From positions 1 to 64,000 of the forward strand of contig JAZDKP010000285.1 of the NCBI GenBank assembly GCA_043802925.1: a DNA stretch of 64,000 bases, given 5' to 3'. The notes under the pieces were generated by a model that saw only the letters and a program-made list of their open reading frames with translations, was not told the DNA's origin and did not search any database. Source of the DNA: JAZDKP01 sp043802925 (GTDB lineage: Bacteria > Fibrobacterota > OXYB2-FULL-49-7 > JAEUSG01). Below, piece after piece: positions 7,789 through 16,143 of this stretch. Numbering within the stretch: position 1 is the stretch's first letter; each line of letters begins with the position of its first letter. A program made the position numbers and the translations under genes.

Positions 7789-10213
7789 CCCGGCCCGCGT
7801 AGCGCCCGCGGCCCCGTCCACCTTCGCCTTCCTGACAACAGGAATCTTCGCGCCCTACGCGCCTTATTGCCTCCTCCTGCTCCTGACGCTCTGCTTTTTT
7901 CTGCCCTTTATTTTCTCGCGCGACATGATCTACGGGTCGGACATGGTCAACGGCATCTACAGCAAAATCTTCTATGCGGACTTCTTCAGCCGTTTTTACA
8001 CTTTCCCGCGCTGGAACCCGCTCTCGCTTTCGGGCATGCCCACACTGGACGCCTTTATGGGCGACATGTTCTACCCTTTAGCGTTTCTGAATGTGATGGG
8101 CGGCGTTGACAATATGCATAAAGCCCTCGGCTATAAATACGTGGTCTCGGTTTTCATGGCCGGCTGCTTCATGTTCCTCTTTCTCCGTAAAGGGCTTTCG
8201 CTGCGCACCGGGGTCGCGCTCCTCTTCGCCGTGGGCTTTATGTTCAACACCGAGTTCACCTCGCACATGTTTCCGGGCCACGACGGTAAAATGTTCGTCA
8301 TCAGCCTCCTTCCCCTCGCGCTCTTCTCCCTTAAAAGGCTGCTCGACACGCTCGACCTCCGCTTTATCGCGCTCCTCGCCCTGTCCATCGGGCTCATGCT
8401 ACTTACATCACATGTGCAGACCACCTATTTTACGCTCTGGGGCCTCTTTTTCTATTTCGTGTTCGAGACCGTGCGGGGGTTCCTGAACGGCCGCGACCGC
8501 AAAAAAGCCGCGCTCCGCGCCGGCGCCTTTGCGCTGGCCGTGGGCCTGGGCCTGGGCTGCGGCATGGTCCAGTTTCTGCCGCCCTATACGTTTACCAAGC
8601 AATACTCCGTTCGTGGCGAGGGCGATAAAACAAGCTACGAGCACGCCATCTCGTGGTCCATCCATCCCGAAGAGGCGGCTGCGCTCATTGTGCCCGAATT
8701 CTGCGGCTTTGCGGACAAGGACCAGGCGTATGAGGGGCCTCGCTACTGGGGTCGCAACCCCTTCAAACTCAACAACGAATACGCGGGTATCGTGGCCCTC
8801 GCCTTTGCCGTCTTCTTCATCGCCCTGTACCGGCGCGAGCGCTTTGTGCTCTTCTGGGCAGGGCTCGGCCTGTTTGCGCTCGTGTACGCACTGGGCGGCA
8901 ACACCCCCTTCTTCTACCTGTTCTACGCGCTCCTTCCGGGCGTCAAGCTCTTCCGCGCGCCCAGCATGATCATGTTCTGGTTCTCCATGGCGCTCTGCGT
9001 CATCTCGGCCTGGGGGCTGGATCGCCTGCTCGGGGACATGGCCGCCGGAAAAACCGACTTTACAAAGCCCGCCAAGCGGCTTTTTATAGCCTTCGGCGTG
9101 CTGACCGTGCTCACGCTCGTGGCCGCCGCGGGCCAAAACGCGGTGTACGGCTTCTGGAAGGGGCTTGTTTTTTCCGGCATGGGTCCGGACAAGACGCAGG
9201 CCTTTAACGCCAACTATCCCTCGTTTGTGCGCGGCAGCCTGTTCGCGTTTCTCTTTGGCGGCAGCGCACTGATAGGGCTGTGGGCCTTTTTAAAAGGCGC
9301 GCTCAAACCCGGCGCATTGATAGGCCTCCTGATGATTATCATGGTTGCCGACCTTTTCCGCGTGGATTACTACTTTTTCAAACTGGTGGATCCCCTAAAC
9401 TTTACCGGGCGCAACGAGCCGGCCTTAAACGACCTCGCCCAAAAGGCTGTGAATGAAAAATTTCGCGTCTTGCCCGTGCCCGGCCACGCGGGCGACAACG
9501 AGGCGCAGCTGTACGGGCTTGAAAGCGTGGGAGGCTTCCACGACAACGAACTCAAATGGTACCGCGAATTCCGGGGCGGACAGATGTCTGAAAACTTTCT
9601 CACACAACTTCAGCAGGGCCGCGTCGAAGGCAACGCCTTTCTCGACCTGCTGAACGTCCGGTACGTCATTTTCCGGCCCGGCAAAGACAAGGGCCTCGTC
9701 TACGCCGAAAACCAAGGCGCCCTGCCGCGCGCCTTTTGCATTTCGCAATATGATGTCGTGGACTCCGGCGCAATTCTTTCCCGCCTGCGCGACTCCGCTT
9801 TCCCCTACCGCACGCGCCTCCTGCTCACCGAAAAGCCGGGCATTGACATTGCGCAGAACAACACCCTGCCCTGCGGCCGGGTCGAAAAAATCGAATACAC
9901 CGGCAACCGCCGGGTGTACGAGGCCGACATGCGCGCCCCAGGCCTCCTTGTCTTTTCCGAAATCTTTCTGCCCTATTGGCAGGCCACTGTCAACGGCGTC
10001 CGCACCAAGGTCCTGCGCGCGGACTATGCGCTCATGGCCGTGGCCCTTCCCGCAGGGAAACAGCGGGTCGAATTCGCCTATGAATCACCGAACATCGCGC
10101 GGGGCGCGAAAATCACTTTCGCGTCACTCGCAGTCTGCATTGCCCTGCTTTGCGCGGGCTTTGCGTTAAAAAGAAGACGCGCACCCGGTGCGGTAGAAAG
10201 CGTGAATGGTTAA
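7763..10213 (+). CDS. YfhO-family membrane protein (putative GT-C-like glycosyltransferase)
   Basis: Large membrane protein of 816 residues with a dozen or so predicted helices and a soluble C-terminal domain of about 300 residues rich in beta structure. The first loop has MIYGSDMVNG and PRWNPLSLSGMPTLD, and the C-terminus has VFSEIFLPYWQATVNG, all typical of the YfhO family. Bacillus YfhO is involved in adding sugars to lipoteichoic acid; here the acceptor is unknown. The start is TTG 7763, chosen because AAGGAG (7751-7756) sits 6 nt upstream. It overlaps the previous gene by 26 nt and the next by 8 nt. Confidence 0.87.
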   Translation: MAKKKSPPDPARVAPAAPSTFAFLTTGIFAPYAPYCLLLLLTLCFFLPFIFSRDMIYGSDMVNGIYSKIFYADFFSRFYTFPRWNPLSLSGMPTLDAFMGDMFYPLAFLNVMGGVDNMHKALGYKYVVSVFMAGCFMFLFLRKGLSLRTGVALLFAVGFMFNTEFTSHMFPGHDGKMFVISLLPLALFSLKRLLDTLDLRFIALLALSIGLMLLTSHVQTTYFTLWGLFFYFVFETVRGFLNGRDRKKAALRAGAFALAVGLGLGCGMVQFLPPYTFTKQYSVRGEGDKTSYEHAISWSIHPEEAAALIVPEFCGFADKDQAYEGPRYWGRNPFKLNNEYAGIVALAFAVFFIALYRRERFVLFWAGLGLFALVYALGGNTPFFYLFYALLPGVKLFRAPSMIMFWFSMALCVISAWGLDRLLGDMAAGKTDFTKPAKRLFIAFGVLTVLTLVAAAGQNAVYGFWKGLVFSGMGPDKTQAFNANYPSFVRGSLFAFLFGGSALIGLWAFLKGALKPGALIGLLMIIMVADLFRVDYYFFKLVDPLNFTGRNEPALNDLAQKAVNEKFRVLPVPGHAGDNEAQLYGLESVGGFHDNELKWYREFRGGQMSENFLTQLQQGRVEGNAFLDLLNVRYVIFRPGKDKGLVYAENQGALPRAFCISQYDVVDSGAILSRLRDSAFPYRTRLLLTEKPGIDIAQNNTLPCGRVEKIEYTGNRRVYEADMRAPGLLVFSEIFLPYWQATVNGVRTKVLRADYALMAVALPAGKQRVEFAYESPNIARGAKITFASLAVCIALLCAGFALKRRRAPGAVESVNG

Positions 10214-11093
10214 AAAAAAAGTCCTGGTTACGGGCCTCTGGGGCCTGCTCGGGCAAAACCTTCTTCAGGCGCTCAAAGGCGGATACGAAGTCACGGGACT
10301 CGACATCGCGCCCGCGCCGCCCGCGCTCGCGGGATCCGTACCCTGCCATGCCGTGGACATCACGGATAAGAACGCGCTCGCCCTGTTCTTCAAGGAATAC
10401 CGGCCCGACATCCTCATCAACACCGCGGCCATGACCAACGTGGACGGTTGTGAAAAGGAGAAGGAACAGGCGGACGCGGTGAACCACGGCGCGGTGCGCA
10501 ACCTGCTTGCTGCCTGCGGCCCAATCGAACGCTTTGTCCAGATTTCCACGGACTATGTCTTTGACGGCAAAAACGGCCCCTATGCGGACAACGCCGCGCC
10601 CAATCCCATCAGCGAATACGGCCGGAGCAAGCTTGCGGCCGAACAGGCCGTGCAGGCCTCGGGAAAAAGTTTCCTCATCGTGCGAACCATGGTCCTCTGG
10701 GGCAGCGGGCACGGCCTCAAACCTGACTTTCCATCCTGGGTTAAAAACTCGCTTGCCGAAGGACAGACCATTCGTGTGGTGACCGACCAGGTCGGCAACA
10801 TCACCCTTGCGGCCAACCTGTCGCAGAACATCCGCGCCTGTCTACAAGCCGGGACCATGGGTACCCTCGCGCTCACAGGGGCGGACATTCTCGACCGCCA
10901 TACCATCGCCTGTTGTGTCGCGGACCACTACGGGCTGGACCGCCGGCGAATTCTACCCATCCGCACCGCGGACCTTCACCAGCCCGCGCCGCGGCCGTTG
11001 AACTCCGGGTTCACACTCAACCGCGCGCGGACCCTTCCCGGCGTCAGGTTTCTCACATTCGATGAACAATTAAAGGAAACGGACCATGGATAA
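10206..11093 (+). CDS. RmlD-like dTDP-4-dehydrorhamnose reductase family protein
   Basis: NAD(P)-dependent reductase of the extended SDR class, 295 residues. The glycine-rich GLWGLLGQN motif (about 9-17) binds the cofactor, QISTDYVFDG carries the catalytic Ser/Thr, and YGRSKLAAE holds the Tyr-x3-Lys pair. RmlD completes dTDP-L-rhamnose synthesis; related proteins act on other deoxysugars or in tRNA and methionine metabolism, and no rmlABC neighbours are visible. The product could feed the glycosyltransferases downstream. ATG 10206 overlaps the previous gene by 8 nt and the next gene also overlaps by 8 nt. Confidence 0.88.
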   Translation: MVKKKVLVTGLWGLLGQNLLQALKGGYEVTGLDIAPAPPALAGSVPCHAVDITDKNALALFFKEYRPDILINTAAMTNVDGCEKEKEQADAVNHGAVRNLLAACGPIERFVQISTDYVFDGKNGPYADNAAPNPISEYGRSKLAAEQAVQASGKSFLIVRTMVLWGSGHGLKPDFPSWVKNSLAEGQTIRVVTDQVGNITLAANLSQNIRACLQAGTMGTLALTGADILDRHTIACCVADHYGLDRRRILPIRTADLHQPAPRPLNSGFTLNRARTLPGVRFLTFDEQLKETDHG

Positions 11094-11802
11094 AAAAGCG
11101 CTCATCTGCCTGCCCACGTACAATGAAAAGGAAAACCTCGAGAAGATCACGGCAAAGATATGGTCGGTCGTGCCGTTGCTGCACATCCTTGTCATTGACG
11201 ACAATTCGCCGGATGGTACCGGCCAGATAGCCGAACAGATTAAACTCCGCCACCCGGAGAACCTGCATGTGCTGCACCGGCCGGGCAAGGCGGGCCTGGG
11301 CCGAGCCTATCTTGACGGGTTCCGCTGGGCCCTCGAACACGGGTATGATTATATCTTTGAAATGGACGCAGACTTCTCGCACAACCCCGACTACCTGCCC
11401 GAGTTCCTCAAGGTCATTGATGACAACGACCTCGTGGTAGGCTCGCGCTACCTGACCGGCATCAATGTCATCAACTGGCCCATGTCGCGTCTCCTGCTGT
11501 CATGGTCCGCGAGCCAGTTCGTGCGCATTATCATCGGCCTGCCCTTCACGGACGCCACGGGCGGCTTCAAATGCTTCCGCCGCACCACCCTTGAGGCGCT
11601 CGATTTCTCAAAGATAAGCTCCAGCGGCTACTCCTTCCAGATTGAACTGAACTACCTGGTCTGGAAAAAAGGGTTGAAAATCAGGGAAATCCCCATTATT
11701 TTTGTTGACCGCATGCACGGCACATCCAAAATGTCCACGGGGATCGTCAAAGAGGCACTGCTGCTGATATGGAAACTCCGGCTGAAAAGTCTGTTCCGCT
11801 GA
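11086..11802 (+). CDS. Polyprenol monophosphomannose synthase (DPM1-like GT2)
   Basis: Cytoplasmic GT2 glycosyltransferase of 238 residues that moves mannose or another hexose from a nucleotide sugar to polyprenyl phosphate. It shows CLPTYNEKENLE at the N-terminus, VIDDNSPDGTG, the metal-binding MDADFSHNP and GGFKCFRR, all close to DPM1-type enzymes. There are no extra C-terminal membrane helices, as in single-domain bacterial DPM synthases. Its lipid-linked sugar is the expected donor for the GT87-like (56009-57454) and YfhO-like proteins in this window. The 3' end overlaps the next gene by 34 nt. Confidence 0.9.
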   Translation: MDKKALICLPTYNEKENLEKITAKIWSVVPLLHILVIDDNSPDGTGQIAEQIKLRHPENLHVLHRPGKAGLGRAYLDGFRWALEHGYDYIFEMDADFSHNPDYLPEFLKVIDDNDLVVGSRYLTGINVINWPMSRLLLSWSASQFVRIIIGLPFTDATGGFKCFRRTTLEALDFSKISSSGYSFQIELNYLVWKKGLKIREIPIIFVDRMHGTSKMSTGIVKEALLLIWKLRLKSLFR

Positions 11803-13421
11803 CCGCCTCCGGGCCGGACACTTCCGAAGTCCGGCTCTCCGTGGTTATCGTGAGCTACAACGTCTCGGGCTATCTCAACCACTGCCTGGACTCCGTGTTC
11901 CACGCCTGCCAGGGCTTTACGCACGAGGTGATTGTGGTGGACAACGCGTCCACGGACAACACGCTCGACATGATCCGGGAAAAATACCCGGCCGTGCGGC
12001 TTGTCGAAAACCCGCAGAACGTCGGCTACTCGCGCGCCAACAACCAGGGCATCCTCATTGCACGGGGCCGCTACATCCTCCTGCTCAACCCCGACACCAT
12101 CGTGCCTTCGCAAGCCTTCCGCCTGTCCATGGGCTATCTCGACACCCATCCCGAAACCGGCCTCATGAGCCTCAAAATCGTGAACGCGGACGGCTCCTTC
12201 CAGCCGGCCTGCCGCCGCGGCTTTCCCACGCCCATGACCGCCTTCTACCGGATGGTCGGGCTGTCAGGCCTGTTTCCAAAAAGCGCCCGCTTTGGCCGCT
12301 ACAACCTCACCTTCCTCGACGAGAACGCCGAAAGCGAGGTCGACGCGGTCTGCGGCGCCTACATGATGGCGCGGGGCGACATCCTGAAAAAGACGGGCGG
12401 CTTCGACGAAAAGTTCTTCATGTACGGCGAGGACATCGACCTCTGCTTCCGCGTCAAGACCGCGGGTTACGGGGTCGCCTACTTCCCGGCCTGCGAGGTC
12501 ATCCATTTCAAGGGCGAAAGCTCGCGGAAAAACCGCCTCCAGAGCGCCGCGCATTTCTACAATTCCATGTTCATCTTCACGAACAAGTATTTCGGCCAGC
12601 GCATGGGGTTTTTCCCAAAAAGCGTCCTGTTCCTGGGCATCTTCCTGAACGCCTTTGTCAAGCTCGCCGCGGATTGGACCTTCAAGGGCGCGGCCGGACT
12701 CCTTGACGCCGCTATTTTGAACGCCGCGCTCGCAATGGCGCTCATCCTCAAGTTCGGGGGGCCGCCCAATTTCTACGCCTTCACCGAACCCCGCTGGATT
12801 TTGCTCCTTCACGCAAGCCTGACCGGGTCCTTCCTGGTCACGCTCACGGTCCATGGCGTCTATACAAGCGCGGGCCGTCCTTTCCGCGAGCACGCCAAGG
12901 CAATCCTCATCGCCTCGGTCCTGTTCTTCGCCTTTGTTTATTTCATCCCCAATGTCCGCTTCTCGCGCCTCGCCTTCCTTGGCACCGGCGTCGCGGCCCT
13001 CGTGCTGCTGCCCGGCTGGCGCTTTGCGCTCCGGCCCCTGGCCCTGCTGCTGCGCACCCCGCTCGCGGTGCGGCGCCGTTTTGTCATTCTCGGCACCGGC
13101 CCTGCGGCGCAGCGGGTCTTTGAAAAGCTCTGCCAGGACGATGCGCAGAAAAAGGCCTTTTTAGGTTTTTTAAACTACGGTTCAGAGACGTCCGGGGTGG
13201 ATCCCGCCCGGATCCTGGACAGGGTGGAAAACCTTCAGGCCGTGGTAAAGTCGCGGAAGGTGAACGAAGTCATCATCGCGGAAAACGGGTCCGCGGGAAC
13301 AATCGCACTCGTCAACTACTGCACCAAGAACAACATCAGCCTCAAAATGGTGCAGTCCATCCACGGCCAGGACAAGTACTACCTGCTGGACGTGAAAATG
13401 TCCGAACACGTGATATTGTAA
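11769..13421 (+). CDS. GT2 glycosyltransferase fused to TM helices and a Rossmann (CoA_binding_3-like) domain
   Basis: A 550-residue protein in three parts. Residues about 22-270 are a rhamnosyltransferase-type GT2 domain (LSVVIVSYN, VVDNASTDNT, LLLNPDT, MYGEDIDLCFRVK). About 275-430 has several hydrophobic helices. About 435-550 starts RRFVILGTGPAAQRVFEKL and resembles the nucleotide-binding half of polyprenyl-phosphate sugar transferases (WcaJ/WbaP N-terminal part), yet the catalytic phosphoglycosyltransferase domain is missing. The last two parts may regulate or anchor the transferase. ATG 11769 lies inside the previous gene. This is the last gene of the operon; palindromic repeats follow. 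Confidence 0.88.
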   Translation: METPAEKSVPLTASGPDTSEVRLSVVIVSYNVSGYLNHCLDSVFHACQGFTHEVIVVDNASTDNTLDMIREKYPAVRLVENPQNVGYSRANNQGILIARGRYILLLNPDTIVPSQAFRLSMGYLDTHPETGLMSLKIVNADGSFQPACRRGFPTPMTAFYRMVGLSGLFPKSARFGRYNLTFLDENAESEVDAVCGAYMMARGDILKKTGGFDEKFFMYGEDIDLCFRVKTAGYGVAYFPACEVIHFKGESSRKNRLQSAAHFYNSMFIFTNKYFGQRMGFFPKSVLFLGIFLNAFVKLAADWTFKGAAGLLDAAILNAALAMALILKFGGPPNFYAFTEPRWILLLHASLTGSFLVTLTVHGVYTSAGRPFREHAKAILIASVLFFAFVYFIPNVRFSRLAFLGTGVAALVLLPGWRFALRPLALLLRTPLAVRRRFVILGTGPAAQRVFEKLCQDDAQKKAFLGFLNYGSETSGVDPARILDRVENLQAVVKSRKVNEVIIAENGSAGTIALVNYCTKNNISLKMVQSIHGQDKYYLLDVKMSEHVIL

Positions 13422-13444
13422 ATCTTCTACCTCTGTTTCTATTC

Positions 13445-13484
13445 AACTCACCCCCTTTCCCCCCTCTCTCGCAGAGAGAGGGGG
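13445..13484 (+). repeat. C/G-rich palindromic repeat, unit 1
   Basis: Begins AACTCACCCCCTTTCC, then forms a hairpin CCCCCTCTCT / AGAGAGGGGG. It is an almost exact inverted copy of unit 2 (13558-13599), differing by about one base in each C run. It follows the GT2 fusion gene and could also terminate it. Confidence 0.8.
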
Positions 13485-13557
13485 CCTGGATTTGAAACAT
13501 TTGAAACAAACGATTCAAAACATTCGTTATTGTTATGTTTTATTGCTTTATCAAAAG

Positions 13558-13599
13558 CCCCCCTCTCTCTGCGAGAGAGGGGGGAAAGGGGGGTGAGTT
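13558..13599 (-). repeat. C/G-rich palindromic repeat, unit 2 (inverted)
   Basis: Inverted copy of unit 1, 73 nt away, so the pair makes a BIME-like doublet. Its end GGGGTGAGTTA supplies the stop codon (13598-13600) of the minus-strand kinase gene. Confidence 0.8.
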
Positions 13600-14566
13600 A
13601 CTCCGGCTGCAGCGCGTCCAGGATGTTGGCGTACTGCACGGAGAGATCGTGGATCTCCCGCAGCCAGAAAGCGTCCGTGCCCCATTCGGGAAATCGGGCC
13701 TGGAACTGGAAATCGTCCCGCTGCATGTTGCACCAGGCCGCGAAATAGATGATCCGCATGGCGCGGAGCCCTTCAATAAGCAGCGCGGAACGCGGGGAGA
13801 CCTCCCGAAACTGCCGGTAGCCGACGAGAAGCCTGTCAAGGAGGGGCGCACAGGCCGGATAGTGGTCGGGCAGAAGAAGCCAGAAGTCCTGCACAGCCGG
13901 CCCGTTCATCATGTCGTCAAAATCGATGATCATCAACCCTTCGCCCGGGCGTTCGATGATGTTGCCGGAATGAAAGTCGCCGTGGATCCGGATGCGATCC
14001 ATGCCTTCAAACAAGGGCGTCACAACGTCAATAATGCGTTGGCAGATGTCGCTGAAAGCCTGGCGCCGGTTCGCGGTCACCCCCTCCTTCACAAGCTGCT
14101 CCGCGTATTTTACCGTGGTCTCCTGCGGGGTCAGGACGAGGCGGGCGGGCGCAGCCATTTTCTGCCCTGTATTATGAAGGCGTCCCAGCAGCTGGCCGAT
14201 GCGCAGCCAGCTTTCGTCCCCTTCAATGTCAAACTGCCGTCCCGCCCGCCTTGGAAAAACCGCGAACGGGATGCCGTCAAAGAGGCCCAACCCTTTTCCG
14301 TCCGACAGTTTAAGCGGGCAGACGACCGGAATTTCACTCTCCGCGCAGTCCGCAAGGAAGTCCTGCTCGTCCTGTAAGGCGGCAAGCGTCCACCGGCCGG
14401 GCCGGTAAAACTTGGCGATATAAGGAATTTCGTCCTCGGTCCGCACCTCGTAGACCCGGTTGATGTAGCTGGGCAGGGGGCGGATAGTGGGCCCAAGACG
14501 CACACCAAGTGCCGCCTCCAGCGCGGGCAAAAAGCGGTCAGGGGTGAGTTCAGTAAAACCGTTCAT
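13598..14566 (-). CDS. srkA: Stress response kinase SrkA/YihE-like (RdoA family)
   Basis: Serine/threonine protein kinase with the aminoglycoside-phosphotransferase fold, 322 residues (E. coli SrkA is 328). The catalytic loop HGDFHSGNII (about 195) and the DFG-equivalent IDFDDMMNGPAVQDFW are nearly diagnostic for this family. The N-terminal lobe has YEVRTEDEIPYIAKFYRPGR with the ATP-binding lysine. SrkA counters envelope and oxidative stress death in E. coli; the substrate here is unknown. ATG is at 14566 and the stop codon is formed by the edge of a palindromic repeat. It stands alone between repeats. Confidence 0.88.
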   Translation of the reverse strand: MNGFTELTPDRFLPALEAALGVRLGPTIRPLPSYINRVYEVRTEDEIPYIAKFYRPGRWTLAALQDEQDFLADCAESEIPVVCPLKLSDGKGLGLFDGIPFAVFPRRAGRQFDIEGDESWLRIGQLLGRLHNTGQKMAAPARLVLTPQETTVKYAEQLVKEGVTANRRQAFSDICQRIIDVVTPLFEGMDRIRIHGDFHSGNIIERPGEGLMIIDFDDMMNGPAVQDFWLLLPDHYPACAPLLDRLLVGYRQFREVSPRSALLIEGLRAMRIIYFAAWCNMQRDDFQFQARFPEWGTDAFWLREIHDLSVQYANILDALQPE

Positions 14567-14611
14567 AAAGGGTAAATATAGATTATAAGCATAAGAAAAC
14601 CCATCCCCTGT

Positions 14612-14642
14612 CCCCTTCCCTTTTTCGAAAAAAGGGAAGGGG
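14612..14642. repeat. Palindrome CCCCTTCCCTTTTTC / GAAAAAAGGGAAGGGG
   Basis: Near-perfect hairpin with 14-bp arms (14612-14625 with 14629-14642). The preceding CCCATCCCCTGTCC resembles the C-rich flank of the other palindromic units, so it is probably a diverged member. Confidence 0.7.
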
Positions 14643-14710
14643 CTGATTTACAATAAAAGATATAATTTCAATAATTTGACTTCAGATATTTGATCCACGA
14701 TGAAATAAAA

Positions 14711-14759
14711 ATTTCCCCCTCCCTGCCGTCGCGGGAGGGAGGGGGCAGGGGGGTGGGTT
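14711..14759. repeat. C/G-rich palindromic repeat, unit 3
   Basis: Stem CCCCCTCCCT (14715-14724) with AGGGAGGGGG (14736-14745), then a CAGGGGGGTGGGTT tail like the AAAGGGGGGTGAGTT tail of unit 2. Confidence 0.7.
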
Positions 14760-14914
14760 TCCATTAAATTCACCCATATCACACTAATCAACACGAATGT
14801 AATAATTATAAATTTTATAAAATTCAGCGATTAAATCTATATTCCTTACCATGGGAATTATTTATTTTATTTGTGCTTCAGTAAGACGCCTAAACCCCAT
14901 ATAAGGAGTTTGAC

Positions 14915-15898
14915 GTGAGCAATTACGAACGATTGACCGCTGCGCCGATTCTGGAATTTGAAAAGCCCATCGTGGAGCTGGCCCGCAAGATAGAGGATAT
15001 GAAGAACTTCACCTCCTCGGAGAACATCGAATTTCAGGATGAAATCGGCAAGCTGGAGTCCAAGCTCCAACGCGTTAAGAACGACATCTACGAAAAACTC
15101 ACCTCCTGGAACCGCGTCCAAATGGCCCGCCATCCAAAACGCCCCTTTACTCTCGATTACGTGGGCGCCCTCATGACCGACTGGGTGGAGCTCCACGGCG
15201 ACCGCGGCTTTGCCGATGACCAGGCCATGGTCACGGGCATGGCCAATTTCAACGGCCGGCCGGTCTACGTCATCGGCCAGCAGAAGGGCAAGGACGTAAA
15301 GGAAAACATCCGCCGCAACTTCGGCTGCCCGCACCCCGAAGGCTACCGCAAGGCCCTCCGGGTCATGAAGCTTGCGGAAAAATTCAACCGCCCGGTTCTC
15401 TGCTTCATCGACACCCAGGGTGCCTATCCCGGCATCGGCGCCGAAGAGCGCGGGCAGGGCGAGGCCATCGCCCGCAACCTGCGCGAAATGTCGGTGCTCA
15501 AAGTTCCCATCCTGGTCATCATCATCGGCGAAGGGGCCAGCGGCGGCGCGCTCGGCATTGGCGTGGGCGACCGCATCCTCATGCTCGAAAACGCCTGGTA
15601 CTGCGTCATTTCTCCCGAAGGCTGCGCGGCCATCCTCTATGGCGACCGTGCCAAGGCCCCGGAAATGGCCGAAACCATGCAGCTCACCGCGGACAAGCTC
15701 CTCAAACTCGGCCTCATCGACAAAATCGTGCCCGAACCGCAGGAAGGGGCACATCGCGACCCGGAAACAACCATCCGTACCGTGGGCGACTACCTCGAAG
15801 CCGAGCTGGAGGCCCTTTCGGCCGTACCCATCGACGCCCTGGTGGAACAGCGCATCCAGAAATATTTCAATATGGGCGTAGTCAAGGAATCCGCATGA
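14915..15898 (+). CDS. accA: Acetyl-CoA carboxylase carboxyltransferase subunit alpha
   Basis: AccA forms the carboxyltransferase with AccD and transfers CO2 from carboxybiotin to acetyl-CoA, the first step of fatty-acid synthesis. The 327 residues match the family from the N-terminal helix EFEKPIVELARKIEDM through RGFADDQAMVTGMA, GCPHPEGYRKALRVMKLAEK and the oxyanion-type glycines in IGEGASGGALGIGVGD. The start is GTG 14915, supported by AAGGAG 6 nt upstream. The stop overlaps the next start (ATGA). accB and accC lie a few genes downstream; accD is not in the window. Confidence 0.97.
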   Translation: MSNYERLTAAPILEFEKPIVELARKIEDMKNFTSSENIEFQDEIGKLESKLQRVKNDIYEKLTSWNRVQMARHPKRPFTLDYVGALMTDWVELHGDRGFADDQAMVTGMANFNGRPVYVIGQQKGKDVKENIRRNFGCPHPEGYRKALRVMKLAEKFNRPVLCFIDTQGAYPGIGAEERGQGEAIARNLREMSVLKVPILVIIIGEGASGGALGIGVGDRILMLENAWYCVISPEGCAAILYGDRAKAPEMAETMQLTADKLLKLGLIDKIVPEPQEGAHRDPETTIRTVGDYLEAELEALSAVPIDALVEQRIQKYFNMGVVKESA

Positions 15899-16143
15899 TA
15901 GCCCGGGACCTGCTCGACCTCCTCGTCTGCCCGGAAACCCGGACCCCGCTCCGCGTTGCCGACAACGCGCTCATCACGGCGCTGAATAAGAAAATAGCGG
16001 GCAACGCGCTTAAGAACCGCGCGGGAGAACGCGTGACCGAGCCTTTCGACGGCGGCCTTGTCCGCGAGGACGGAAAAGTCCTCTACCCGGTGCGGAAGGA
16101 CATCCCCATCATGCTCACGGACGAATCCATCGCACTCTCATGA
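15895..16143 (+). CDS. Trm112/UPF0434-like small protein
   Basis: An 82-residue protein. The opening LLDLLVCPETRTPLRV and the closing LVREDGKVLYPVRKDIPIML match the Trm112-like (UPF0434/YcaR) family, which in other systems partners and stabilises methyltransferases. The family's usual second cysteine after CP is absent here (CPETR), so zinc binding is unlikely. In proteobacteria ycaR sits beside lpxK and kdsB; here it is coupled by 4-nt overlaps to accA before it and the heptose adenylyltransferase after it, keeping the link with envelope sugar genes. Confidence 0.82.
   Translation: MIARDLLDLLVCPETRTPLRVADNALITALNKKIAGNALKNRAGERVTEPFDGGLVREDGKVLYPVRKDIPIMLTDESIALS

Larger units (their letters stand above)
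14567..14914. other. Repeat-bearing intergenic region before accA
   Basis: Holds two palindromes (14612-14642 and 14715-14745) and then about 130 nt of AT-rich sequence that must contain the accA promoter. TATATT at 14838-14843 is a possible -10 without a good -35. AAGGAG (14903-14908) is the accA ribosome site. Confidence 0.6.

Noticed and set aside
10206..13421. Complete dTDP-rhamnose pathway
   Set aside because: Only an RmlD-like reductase is present; rmlA, rmlB and rmlC are not visible, so the sugar cannot be named.
13445..13599. Repeat pair as a possible CRISPR array
   Set aside because: Only two units, in inverted orientation, each itself palindromic, with no cas genes and no repeated spacing.
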